Shown here: in pieces, positions 12,553 to 21,867 of the stretch | Layout: each line of letters begins with the position of its first letter | Numbering within the stretch: position 1 is the first letter of the stretch | Origin: Neovahlkampfia damariscottae | Lineage: Eukaryota > Heterolobosea > Selenaionea > Neovahlkampfiida > Neovahlkampfiidae | Length of the DNA stretch: 64,000 nucleotides | NCBI GenBank assembly: GCA_016618085.1 | Contig: JABLTG010000043.1 | Span: 52,452 to 116,451, forward strand | Direction: 5' to 3' | Made by a program: the position numbers and the translations under genes | The notes under the pieces: model-generated | What the model was told of the DNA's origin: nothing | Seen by the model: the letters and a program-made list of their open reading frames with translations, nothing else | Databases searched by the model: none

Positions 12553-12575
12553 AATATAAAAACTACTTAAAAAAA
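12553..12575 (+). repeat. 23-nt direct repeat, copy 2
   Basis: Identical to 10321-10343. It begins immediately after the TAA of the FNIP pseudogene and leads into TTAATATATAG at 12578-12588. Confidence 0.7.
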
Positions 12576-12577
12576 AA

Positions 12578-12588
12578 TTAATATATAG
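12578..12588 (+). promoter_or_regulatory. TTAATATATAG motif, element promoter, before zinc-finger gene
   Basis: Same 11-mer as at 10354-10364. It lies 20 bases before the ATG at 12608. Confidence 0.5.
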
Positions 12589-12607
12589 TATTAATAATAT
12601 ATTAATA

Positions 12608-12833
12608 ATGGAACAAAAATATCATAAATATTTTACCAAAAATAAAAAAAACGGAAGATATTAAAAAATACAGAAAAGAATATTATAAAAATAACAGAGA
12701 GAAATTTTACAACAAGATAGAATGCAAGTATTGTGATTGTAGAATTTTATATAACAATAAAAGTAACCATAAAACCACAAAACATAAAAAAAATGTTGAA
12801 ATTTATAATTTTAAATCTAATGCAAATATATAA
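12608..12833 (+). pseudogene. Small C2H2-like zinc-finger protein, frameshifted
   Basis: ATG at 12608 opens a short frame that closes near 12657. The neighbouring frame continues a basic protein with KYRKEYYKNNREKFYNK and then CKYCDCRILYNNKSNHKTTKH, ending at TAA 12831-12833. The Cys-Cys-His-His spacing parallels the tail of the GIY-YIG gene in the same element. The two probably share ancestry by duplication of the tail. The break lies in an AAAAAAAAC run near 12640. A DNA-binding role is inferred only from the Cys/His pattern. Confidence 0.5.
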
Positions 12834-12834
12834 G

Positions 12835-13140
12835 ATGGTAAAGAAAATCAGAGCAACACCAGTGAAAGAACACAAGAAAAAAAAAGATAAAATGGAGATT
12901 GAAATTGATAAATTAAAAAAAGAACAAAAGGAACGAAAAAAAAAAATAAAAGAATAAGAAAGAGAAATCAAAAAAATATCCAAAGAATTTAAAAATTTGG
13001 AACCAAAGAAACCATATTGTGGCATAAAACCTTTAAAAAAAAATCAACGTGAAGCAACAGACAAAGAATGTTACAAAATGGAGCAATTACGCAATTGGGG
13101 TAAAAAAGCCACAACAATTAAAAAACTCTTATCAAATTAA
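12835..13140 (+). pseudogene. Lys/Glu-rich coiled-coil protein with one in-frame TAA
   Basis: The frame starts one base after the stop of the preceding gene and runs 102 codons with a single in-frame TAA at 12955-12957. Before it is a highly charged helix (KMEIEIDKLKKEQKERKKK). After it the same frame continues with EREIKKISKEF and a Cys-containing tail (KPYCGIKPLKK) to TAA 13138-13140. Because the frame stays open on both sides, the internal TAA looks like a point mutation and not an end. I do not recognise the family. Confidence 0.45.
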
Positions 13141-13161
13141 TATTTTATAATCAATAGAATA

Positions 13162-13416
13162 TTAAGAAGAGTTATTATTTAATATATCCATAATTTTATT
13201 AATATTTTCATTTTGTTTGTCAATTTCAATTTTATGGGTGCTTTTGGTTTCGTGTAGTTCAGTTTGTAGTTCTTTAACAGATTTCATTTCAACCAAACCA
13301 CCAAGACAAGAACTTTTTTGAATATTTTTGATGAAATAAGCAGCAGCAAGAACAAAAGGGCTAATTGTTGTTGATACCAATGTTATTATGCCAATTATCA
13401 ATGTAGCGGTTTCCAT
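13162..13416 (-). CDS. Small single-TM protein of the element
   Basis: 84 residues from ATG at 13416. An N-terminal hydrophobic segment (TLIIGIITLVSTTISPFVL) is followed by a polar tail with a probable coiled coil (QNENINKIMDIL). A TTAATATATA motif on the minus strand (13420-13429) stands four bases upstream of the ATG. It is one of the few element genes with no visible break. Small membrane proteins of this type occur in virophages and Polinton-like viruses, but I do not recognise this one. Confidence 0.55.
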   Translation of the reverse strand: METATLIIGIITLVSTTISPFVLAAAYFIKNIQKSSCLGGLVEMKSVKELQTELHETKSTHKIEIDKQNENINKIMDILNNNSS

Positions 13417-13451
13417 AATTATATATTAATCAAACATTTTAAAAAATAAAT

Positions 13452-15248
13452 TTACAATTGAAGAGATGCAAAATGAAGAGTAATATCTGGTGATGTTTGT
13501 GTGCTACATTGCAATTCAAATATTGCTGGACCAGCTGGAATATTACTAAATGAAGATAAAGTTAAAATTTTATTGAAACCACCAGAAGCAAATGAAGCAC
13601 TTTTTGCAATTGTTTGACTGTTTGTTACATCTTGTAATTTGATACTAACAAGAAATCCACCAAATGCACTATAAGCAACAAACAAGTTTGACATAAAGTC
13701 ACCAAGATTATTTGTACCACCATAAAGGAAATTTGAAACTCTAACATATGACCCTGTACTTGTGTTGAAGTTTGAAGCTAATCCCATATTTATAATTCTT
13801 TGATCAACATCACACAGAGTTCCAGTTTTTGGTTGAAGAAAATGATTATATACAGAACTTGGAGCTACTGCACTTGTAAGTACATAATCATTACCACTAT
13901 TTTCTTTTAAAATAATGGAACTACCAGATTTAATTTCTCCTAATGAGTATATTGAACCTTCTACATATAATTTTGAATTTTTAGATAACACATTTGCCCT
14001 TGTTTGGTCACTTACACACACAAGAGCGTTTGGAGTTGCCTTAGCATTCAACCAAAGAACATTTCACACAAGTGGTGAAATTTGATGTCCTCCTATTTGT
14101 GGTTTATGCTCACCAGACTCTTCATATGTCCTGCCACAACCATATAATTACTGATATTATTTCTAAATTCAGCAGTCCAATTATCAGTCGCTGCAGTTGT
14201 AAATCTAGTACCAAGATTTGAAAGTGTTCCAAAATTGATTATTTGATCACCCACTGCGTCAATACTAATATTTGCACCTGTTTTTGAAACAATATCATTT
14301 GTTTCAAGAATAGCTCTTGTTCATACTGATATTTCCAGTTGATGTTAAAACCTTTGAATTAAGTGTTTGAGTACCGTTTGTCATAACAAAATCAGAATCG
14401 GCACCAATATCGGTAATGGTGTAAATTCTATTGGAAGATGGTTGAGGAACGTTTACTGATGTTGTTGTTCCAGTTGCATTATGTTGGGAAACAATTTGAT
14501 TAGAAACACCATAGATTTGTGAAGTAAAAGAGCCAGCATAACCAGTTGTAAATGAATTTCCATCAACATATAATTTTGCACTTACAGTTGTAGCTTTTGA
14601 AGCTTCTACATTTCCCATAATTGTAGGAGTTGTTGAATCCAATGCACCACACCATAGAAGCAAATAAGTTCCAAAATCTGGACGAATTCCACATAAAGTC
14701 GGCTTTTAAGCACCTGATAGTTGTCTTATACCCATTGCAAGTCTTGTATCGTCCATTGCACTCATTAACGCATATGTCCAAGCAATATCAGTAAGCGCTT
14801 GAAATGTAATACCACCATCGTATAATGTTGTGAATCTAACTTTTCCAGTTCCATTTGCATCAAATACCAAGTCATCATTTATACTGATTGAAGTTATCAA
14901 ATTTGTTTCAATTTTTTCATTTGCTTTTAATTGATGAACTTCCGCCTTGTATTTACTTGAATCAGCACCATCTTGATAAACTATAGGTTGGAAATTAATT
15001 CAATATCCAGTATTTAAAGGGATATTTATGTCCCCAGTAACACCTACTTCACTTACACTGTCTTTTATTTTGTTGGTTCCATCACCAATAATAATTTTAT
15101 TTGTAGTCAATACATTTGCTGGTGTTCTTTGTATATATTCATTAAGAGAAGCCATAGTAACTCCAGCAAATGTTGGTAAATTTTCACAAGTTAAATCTTT
15201 TAGTTTTAAATGAATTCCGTTTCCTTCTTCAGTTGCTATTTTAAGCAT
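13452..15248 (-). pseudogene. Fibre/receptor-binding-like structural protein, broken
   Basis: The gene starts at ATG 15248 (MLKIATEEGNG) and runs about 600 codons to 13452. The protein is rich in Gly, Thr, Ser and Asn with short beta-prone units (KIIIGDGTNKIKDSVSE, ATTVSAKLYVDGNSF, NSKLYVEGSIYSLGEI), the style of viral fibre or tail-spike proteins. Breaks are in-frame TGA at 15000-15002, TAA at 14706-14708, a frameshift near 14320-14330, another near 14135, and TGA at 14064-14066. It is divergent from the major capsid gene, sharing a 55-bp spacer. The function is inferred from composition and position only. Confidence 0.5.
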
Positions 15249-15303
15249 TAAAAAAAATAAACTAGAGATTTTATTTTTTTCGAACTGAATTATTATTTTC
15301 TTA
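15249..15303. promoter_or_regulatory. Divergent promoter spacer between fibre-like and major capsid genes
   Basis: Only 55 bases separate two divergent ATG codons (15248 on minus, 15304 on plus). The spacer is almost pure A/T and must hold the start signals for both structural genes. Confidence 0.5.
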
Positions 15304-17079
15304 ATGTATATTATAATTAAGAATTTAAACAAAGAAGGCAATGCATCTTTATCAGCAGTTCCGTTAAAATTAACAAACAGTATTTCAGAATGGGCTGATT
15401 TAAAATCAGAAAGAGAGTTCAGTGTATTGCACGGTAATACAGATTACTCAAGAACAATTTTTACATCATCCAATAATTCATCTGCTGGGGTGACAGTAAA
15501 TTGCTCACCTCCATCAGCAGATACAATGATTCATCCAATAGCTTGGAAAAAGGCAAAATGGATATTAACATTTGTATTTTCAAATGCTACAAATGCAAAT
15601 ATTAATGATCCATTTGGGACAAAAGCAGCTTCAAATTTTTGTTTGAGACAATATCCTTTGAAACAAATATTACAAAATGAAAAATTAAAAATAAATGGAA
15701 ACTGTTATGCAGTTTCAAAAGCTTCTAGCTATTGAAACGCATTTTACAGGTTTGCTAACTTTGTTGATGATAAAGTTAATGAATACAGTTTAACTTCAAA
15801 CCAGTTAAATGAATTCTATAATTACAGTGATGCCTCTTTAACAGCTAAAAATCCATTCGCTCAATATGGAAATCAACAAATAGGAGAATCAAGATTTGCA
15901 TTCAATTGTGATTGTTCAACACTTGTTAGTAATGCCTCTGAGAATGTAAATATTTTGGCAAAAGGTAGTCAAGCACCATATATCAATGCAACTTTAACTT
16001 TCACTTTTGAAGTTATGGAACCAATCAAAATCTCCCCAAGGTATTATTCACAATATGCACTTCACGGGGTTAAAGATATGATATATTTTGCTTCATTTGC
16101 AAATCACTCAAGAATGTTTTGTATAAAAAATGGTGCATTTCCAGCAAATGTAACTCTCAACTCAGTTTCTACTAAACTTGATGAATTTGATTTACATTTT
16201 GCTTATTCAACACCAAAACTTCTTTCTGATATCCCTAATAGTACTGTTTATCTATACCAATTTGTGGATTATTATTCAAAAGAAGCTTCATCAGCAATAA
16301 CAAGTGATGCAACTGTTCAAAAATTATTATTCAATGCAGTTAATTTAAGTTCTGTTCCTAGAAAACTAATAATATGGGTATTTAAAAAAGAATTTGACAT
16401 TATTGAAGCTAATCTCAGTAACTATGAAAAAACAAATACCTCAAAATCTATTATAACAAACATAAATATCACTTATGCAAATAAACAAGGTATTATGTTT
16501 GAAGCATCTGAAAGAGATATTTTTGAAATTTCAAAGAAAAATTATCTTTTAGGTTTATCATATTCTCAAACTGCTAAATGGGTCAGTTCATATGTTTGTC
16601 TCAACTTTGATGAAGAAATTCCAGTCTTTGAAGCTTAAACACTAGGAACATTAGCAAACCCTCAATTATCTTTTAATGTTCTATTTAAATGTGTTCCAAG
16701 TTGAGGTAATAGAACTTATTAATTAAACATAGCAATTATATATGAAAGTACTTGCACAATTATTAAAAATTCTAGTGCAATTAAACAATTACCAGTTTTA
16801 TCTGCTGAGGATGTTATTGTATCAATACAAAAAAAATATGATGTTGTTTTTTCAAGTAAATATGCAAGTAACAACTATAGTGAAAAAATGTCAAAAAGTT
16901 CATTGTTGTCAATATTATCATCAATTTTACTTATTGCAAGAATGATTTGTTAAGAAATACAAAAAGGTGCTTCAATAGTAAAAAGTGTAGTAGATGTTGT
17001 AAAAAAAATAAGTTTTGGTGAAAGTGGAAGTGTTGTTGTAAAAAAGAAAAAAGGTGGAAAAATAAAAACAAGAAATTAA
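15304..17079 (+). pseudogene. Major capsid protein (double jelly-roll) with five in-frame stops
   Basis: One uninterrupted phase of 592 codons runs from ATG 15304 to TAA 17077-17079. It contains five internal stops: TGA 15733, TAA 16636, TGA 16702, TAA 16720 and TAA 16951. There is no frameshift. The middle carries PYINATLTFTFEVMEPIKISP followed by ALHGVKDM, the type of SPF...GI.N hinge between the two jelly rolls of Polinton and virophage capsid proteins. Near the end LNIAIIYEST resembles the last beta-strand of these proteins. A basic tail (KKKKGGKIKTRN) closes it. Length and position next to the minor capsid, protease and ATPase support the call. All Trp codons elsewhere in the gene are TGG. 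The gene converges on the minor capsid gene, leaving 66 bp between. Confidence 0.75.
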
Positions 17080-17145
17080 TTAAATGGTGAAATGTATTAA
17101 ATTTATTCATTATAATTTGTTAAAAGTTGATAAATTATAATATAC

Positions 17146-17655
17146 TTAATCAAATTGTTTAAATACTAATTTAACTGTTATTAAACTATCTGGTGGAACT
17201 TTAAGAGGAAATAAACAACTATGGACATCAAAATAATAAATTTGTAAATTAATATTTTTTATCTCTTTTGAACTTTCTGAATCAATCCATTCAAATTCAC
17301 TGACAGTATAATTTTGAATACTTCTTAAATGTAAATGCATCTTGGTTTTTTAAACTTATTTCAAAATTTTTTAATATTTTTTCATTAGTAAATGATGTCG
17401 AAGATTGAAAATTAAAAGTATTATTTAAATATTCAACTCTTATTGGTAATGCACTTAATGTAAATATTATGTTTCTGACTTGATGTAATTATAAATAGTG
17501 CAATAGTATCCTTCAACTAAAACTGTATCAACTCCAATACTATTGTTTATTGTATAATTTCTTGTTTGAATAACTTCATTTTTTACATTATTTCCACCTG
17601 AATAATAAACATCTATTTTAAAATCTCTTCCTTGGTTTAAATTTGATTTTGTAAT
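17146..17655 (-). pseudogene. Minor capsid (penton-like) protein, fragmented
   Basis: Three overlapping minus-strand frames follow one another. The first has FKIDVYYSGGNNV, the second RNIIFTLSALPIRVEYLNN, and the third runs from 17340 (MHLHLRSIQNYTVSEFEW...FPLKVPPDSLITVKL) to TAA 17146. The last part, with an aromatic strand, F-P-L and PP, fits the single jelly-roll penton of virophages and Polinton-like viruses. Frame changes lie near 17475 and near 17345. No convincing start codon is seen. The upstream end overlaps the end of the protease gene. Confidence 0.55.
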
Positions 17656-18097
17656 GTTTGTTTTTTACACGATTTATGCAATGAAATCCACAAGTTTGAA
17701 CTGGAAGTGATTTAAACTGAAATTTGTAATGATTAAATGATAATTTATATGGAGACTTAAATAATAACCAACTTAAATATGTCTGATTTTGTTTAAATTT
17801 ACAATTTACTTTATAATCACTGAATTTGAATTGTTTATCTGGAAATAATCCATATGGGTCAAAAAACTCAACTTTTTTATCAGAAATCTTATTTAAACAA
17901 CAATAATGCCCGTAATTATCATTTTGCATATACATTTTAATCACACTTCCGTTATTCATATGTAATAAATGCTTAAGTGTCTCATAATTATATAATTCCG
18001 GATATATTACTAATTTATAACCTGATATTTGTTGAATCTGTGAATTTAATAGGGGATATTGTTTTAATTTTTCTATTTTTTCCTTTAAATCTGCCAT
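17618..18097 (-). CDS. Adenovirus-type (C5/Ulp1-like) maturation cysteine protease
   Basis: ATG at 18097 opens a 159-residue frame. The catalytic set is visible in the right order: His64 in NDNYGHYCCL, Asp80 in EFFDPYG, Gln127 in KFQFKS and Cys136 in QTCGFHC. This matches the protease of adenoviruses, Polintons and virophages that trims capsid proteins during assembly. The true C-terminus is uncertain. The last ~15 residues are basic and overlap the minor capsid sequence in another frame, so a small indel just after CINRVKN is possible. The upstream sequence has the TTAAATATATAA-type motif ending right at the ATG. All catalytic residues survive. Confidence 0.75.
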   Translation of the reverse strand: MADLKEKIEKLKQYPLLNSQIQQISGYKLVIYPELYNYETLKHLLHMNNGSVIKMYMQNDNYGHYCCLNKISDKKVEFFDPYGLFPDKQFKFSDYKVNCKFKQNQTYLSWLLFKSPYKLSFNHYKFQFKSLPVQTCGFHCINRVKNKHYKIKFKPRKRF

Positions 18098-18230
18098 TTA
18101 TATATTTAACATATAAAAGTTTTTTTTTCATCAAATTTTGTTTAAACAATCAAAAAATAAGAATTTTTATGAAAAATTACAAGTTTTTTTGTAATTTGAA
18201 ATAAATTTATATATTGTTATATTTTATAGA

Positions 18231-19243
18231 ATGTTATCAATTGGTCAAAAAATAAACAAATATGTTAAAGTTATAACTTATATAAGAGGTGGAGAAAATG
18301 ATGGAAATGTTATTTTTTTAAATAACAAAAATTTAGATGCAACTTTGGAGGAAAAACAAAAATATGAAAAAATGAAAAATAAAAAACAAATTAATATTTA
18401 TGAACATTTATCTGAAACAGAATTAAGAAAATTAATGAAACAAGTTTATGGTCAATCAATTAGATTAAATTTAAAGGATTATAAAATTCTTACTAAATTA
18501 TTATCTAAAAATATTGAACCTCAAGATGAAAGATTAAAAAAAATGTATGATTTGTTAAAAACTGAAATAAAATTAAAATCTGAAGAAAATAAAGAAATTA
18601 TTGTTTATGATGGATTTATACAACAAATACCAAGGAAAAATGATGATGGAAATGTTATTTGGAGACAATATGTTGCTGCACCTTCAGAAAGTGGAAAATC
18701 AACTTATTTGGCATCTTTAATTAAAGAATACAAACAATTAAAACCAAAAGCAAATATTTATTTATTTTCTGATACTCCAAAAGATGAAAAAATTGATAAG
18801 TTAGGAATTATAAGAATTTTATTGGATGATGAATAAATCGCAAATCCAATTGAAGCTGATGAATTAATGGGACCGACTGAAGCTGGACATCATTCACTTG
18901 TAATTTTTGATGATATTGATAGTATTATTGATAAAAAATTGTTCAAACAAGTTTCTGTTTTAAGAGACCAAATTTTACAAAAAGGAAGACATTATTTTAT
19001 CAGCTGTATAGTTACAAATCACAAATTAACAGATTACAAAAATACTGCAATTATTCTTAATGAAGCACAATACATTACATTATTTCCAAAAGCTACAAGC
19101 AAACATCATTTTCATTACATATTATTCACTTAATGTTAAATGATGAAATTGATAGAACATATAAATTACCAACAAGGTGGATTACAATATCAAAATTATT
19201 CCCAAGATACATTATGTATCAATCTGGTATCTATGTGCTTTAA
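18231..19243 (+). pseudogene. FtsK/HerA-type genome-packaging ATPase, one TAA and one frameshift
   Basis: The frame from ATG 18231 has an N-terminal helical region and then a P-loop APSESGKSTYLASLI (~residue 158). A Walker B stretch, HSLVIFDDIDSI, lies downstream. An in-frame TAA at 18834-18836 lies between the two motifs, with the phase unchanged on both sides. Near 19120-19135 the phase changes. The third frame then gives RTYKLPTRWITISKLFPRY...SGIYVL to TAA 19241-19243, the usual C-terminal block of these ATPases. In Polinton-like viruses the enzyme drives DNA into the capsid. Confidence 0.75.
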
Positions 19244-19282
19244 ATTGAAATACATAGATTTTATCAATTTTATTTTATTATA

Positions 19283-19292
19283 TTAATATATA
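19283..19292 (+). promoter_or_regulatory. TTAATATATA motif abutting start codon
   Basis: TTAATATATA ends directly before the ATG at 19293. Same motif as before the helicase and zinc-finger genes. Confidence 0.5.
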
Positions 19293-19721
19293 ATGAAACA
19301 AAAAACTTCGAAACATATTGTTATGCCATTAATTGGTGGAGGGGCAGGAGATGATTATATTGAATCAATTTTAAAAGGTAAAAAAAAAATATATGAAAAT
19401 TTAAGATTTTATTTCAAGGAAGCAATTAAAAATAATAAGATACAAAAAGAAGATTATTCTTTGAAAAACTTCAAGCTTTATCGAGATTATTTAGATAGTG
19501 AATCAAATAATAAAAATAGAATTCCAAGAACAAGAAATACAATGGCCGATATTATGAATAATCAAGTTGATTTAATTATAAAAGAAGCAGAAAAAAGAGA
19601 AAAAGAAGAAAATAAAAAAGTGAATGATGATGTTGTAAAAATGAAACAACAAATGGATAAGTTAGAGAACGAAAGAAAAGCAAAACAAGTAATTTCTAAC
19701 GTATTAAAAAATCAAAAATAG
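19293..19721 (+). CDS. Element protein of unknown function with coiled-coil C-terminus
   Basis: 142 residues with no visible break. It starts with MPLIGGGAGDDYIESILKGK, a Gly-rich turn, followed by Lys-rich helices. A long charged coiled coil (KEAEKREKEENKKVNDDV) ends it. It follows the packaging ATPase in the same orientation. I do not recognise the family. A structural or accessory virion role would fit the position. Confidence 0.5.
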   Translation: MKQKTSKHIVMPLIGGGAGDDYIESILKGKKKIYENLRFYFKEAIKNNKIQKEDYSLKNFKLYRDYLDSESNNKNRIPRTRNTMADIMNNQVDLIIKEAEKREKEENKKVNDDVVKMKQQMDKLENERKAKQVISNVLKNQK

Positions 19722-19751
19722 AAAAGAATTACAAAAACTAATTTAGTATCA

Positions 19752-19934
19752 ATGTTAGTTAATGGTAATTCTGCTTATGTTGTTGGTTTTTTCTTCATGT
19801 TAGATGGAATTATAAATGTTTTTGCAATTCCTTCTCCAATGTGGTTCAATGTATTGGATATTGTCTTTGGATACCTTCCAATGAGTTTCATTGCCATGAA
19901 AATTTTTGGATCAAAGAAAAACAAAACTCAATAA
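19752..19934 (+). CDS. Small two-TM protein at right end of the element
   Basis: 60 residues with two hydrophobic segments (AYVVGFFFMLDGIINVFAI and VLDIVFGYLPMSFIAMKIF) and a basic tail. It is not preceded by the host CCAAT-type box and lies 31 bases after the previous element gene. It is therefore placed in the element, but a host origin cannot be excluded. The next host gene begins at 20181. Confidence 0.4.
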   Translation: MLVNGNSAYVVGFFFMLDGIINVFAIPSPMWFNVLDIVFGYLPMSFIAMKIFGSKKNKTQ

Positions 19935-20139
19935 AAATCTTGGTGTTAAATTTCAGTCTTTTTCATCTGATCACTACAACATCCAGCTGTGTAGAATCAG
20001 CACTCAGATTTCTTTCCATTGGACAATCTGGTAGTCCAAAAATAGAAATTTTCCTTTTCAAATGATGAAAAAAAAATGATTAAATTCTTTCAATTTCATA
20101 TTTTAAAAGTGAAATCAATTTTTTCGGCTGAATATTTAT

Positions 20140-20146
20140 CCAATCA
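20140..20146 (+). promoter_or_regulatory. CCAATCA box upstream of enolase
   Basis: CCAATCA lies 35-41 bases before the enolase ATG at 20181. It is the first host-type promoter box after the viral element. Confidence 0.45.
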
Positions 20147-20180
20147 GATTACTTTCAATTTCGTCCAACAAAAAAACACA

Positions 20181-21772
20181 ATGACAGAAAACATGTCCTC
20201 CGTCGCAGAATATCTTTCAAAACATCAACTTGCAAAAGTTATCGAAGATGCTGTAAATGATTGCTATAAATCACAAACAAACGATCCACAAACATTTTTA
20301 GTAAAAAAAAAAAAAAAATTAAATTTCTTCTTCGTTTGTAGTCAGAATATTTCAAAAAAGATGTTTCTTCAAAAACAATCTCAAAAGTTGTCGGAAGAGA
20401 AGTCTTAGATTCTAGAGGAAACCCAACTGTTGAAGTTGGTAAGAAACTTAAAAAAAAAATAATTTTTCTTTCAGACGTTTATTCAGGTGGAAAAAGAGTT
20501 GGAAGAGCATCAGCTCCAAGTGGTGCTTCAACAGGTTCAAATGAAGCAAAAGAACTCAGAGATGGCGACTCAGTAAAAAAAACAACGAAAAAAAAAAAAA
20601 TTAACGTTTTAAAGAAAAGATATTTAGGAAAAGGAACTTTAAAAGCTGTTGAGAATGTAAATGGTCCATTAAATTCAGTTTTAAATGGAAAAAACCTTGA
20701 TTCTCTTCTTGAATGTGATAAAGCAATGATTGAAGCAGATGGAACTGAATTAAAAGAAAAACTTGGTGGAAATTCAATTACAGGATGTTCATTTGCAGTT
20801 GCAGTTGCAGGAGCTAAATTAGCTGATGAAGAATTATTTTTATATTTATCAAGACAATTTGACTCACAAAAAAAGAAATTTAGTTTACCAACACCTTTAG
20901 TTAATATTTTAAATGGAGGAAAACATGCTGGTGGAAAACTTAAAATTCAAGAATTTATGATTGTTCCAGTAGGTGATAAATCATATAAAGAAGCTTTAAG
21001 AAAAGTAGCAACAGTTTATCATCATCTTGGTAAAATATTAGTTAAAACAAAAGGACAATCAGCAAAGAATCTTGGTGATGAAGGTGGTTTTGCTCCAAGT
21101 TTAGATACTCCAGATGAAGCTTTAAACGCTATTGAAGATGCTATTAAAGCTGCTGGATATGAAGTTGGAAAAGATGTTAAATTAGCTTTAGATTGTGCTG
21201 CTTCTGAATTTTATGATAAAGAATCAAAAAAATATGAAATTACAGAAGGTAACTTTGTTACTTCAGAAGAATTAGTTGCTTTTTATGAAAAACTTGTTCA
21301 AGATCATCCTGCTCTTACTTCAATTGAAGATGCTATGGATGAATGTGATTATGAAGGTTGGGCTAAATTTACAGAAAAATTACAAGATAAAGTTATGGTT
21401 GTTGGTGATGATTTATATACAACAAATACTCGTTTAATTAAGTATGTTTCTTTTTTAATTAATAACATTTCATTTTATAGAAAAGGTCTTGAAGGAAAAT
21501 GGGCAACTGCTCTTTTATTAAAAGTTAATCAAATTGGAACTATTTCAGAAGCTATGGATGCTGCAAGAATGATCTTTAAAGAAAATCAAAATGTTGTTGT
21601 TAGTCATCGTTCAGGTGAAACTGATACAACAATCATTTCAGATTTGGCTGTTGCTATTGGTGCTAAATACATTAAAACTGGTGCAACTGCAAGAGGTGAA
21701 AGAGTAGCAAAATATAATAGACTTTTACAAATTGAAGAATACCTCAAAGAAAATAATTTACTTGAAGAATAA
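20181..21772 (+). CDS. ENO: Enolase with N-terminal DPY30/RIIa-like extension (5 exons)
   Basis: Exons 20181-20300, 20342-20438, 20475-20572, 20615-21441 and 21481-21772 join to 477 residues. Enolase converts 2-phosphoglycerate to phosphoenolpyruvate in glycolysis. Clear signatures are REVLDSRGNPTVEV, GASTGSNEAKELRDGD, NLGDEGGFAP, LALDCAASEF, the catalytic LLLKVNQIGT lysine and VSHRSGETDTT. The first ~45 residues precede the normal enolase start. They read as two helices, AEYLSKHQLAKVIEDAVND and DPQTFLSEYF, like a DPY30/RIIa dimerisation-docking module. The introns are 41, 36, 42 and 39 nt. The last (21442-21480) is a multiple of three without a stop, so retention would stay in frame. Confidence 0.95.
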
Positions 21773-21817
21773 ATGTTATTTCTGAATTATGTTTAATTAA
21801 ATTGGGCACAAATGATT

Positions 21818-21824
21818 TGATTGG
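21818..21824 (+). promoter_or_regulatory. TGATTGG box
   Basis: Heptamer 44-50 bases before the ATG of the two-TM gene at 21868, in the intergenic space after enolase. Confidence 0.4.
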
Positions 21825-21867
21825 ATCTTGATACCTTTTTCTTTTTGTTGAGTGTTGAGTGTTCAAA

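Larger units (their letters stand above)
8822..19934. mobile_element. Integrated, decayed Polinton-like virus / virophage-type element
   Basis: About 11 kb holds the morphogenetic set of this virus group: major capsid, minor capsid, adenovirus-type cysteine protease and packaging ATPase. It also has a retroviral-type integrase, a GIY-YIG nuclease and a D5-like SF3 helicase. No protein-primed DNA polymerase B is visible, which fits a Polinton-like virus or virophage relative better than a canonical Maverick. The genes have no introns. They are preceded by a TTAATATATA-like motif and most are broken. The ends given are those of the outermost likely genes. I could not find terminal inverted repeats or a target-site duplication by eye, so the true borders are unknown. 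The host CRN-like gene flanks it on the left and enolase on the right. Confidence 0.85.

Noticed and set aside
8822-19934. Protein-primed DNA polymerase B in the element
   Set aside because: No frame on either strand shows polymerase B motifs, and the genes present leave no room for one.
8752-20180. Terminal inverted repeats and target-site duplication of the viral element
   Set aside because: Compared both flanks by eye and found no matching inverted ends. The AT-rich flanks give only chance short matches.
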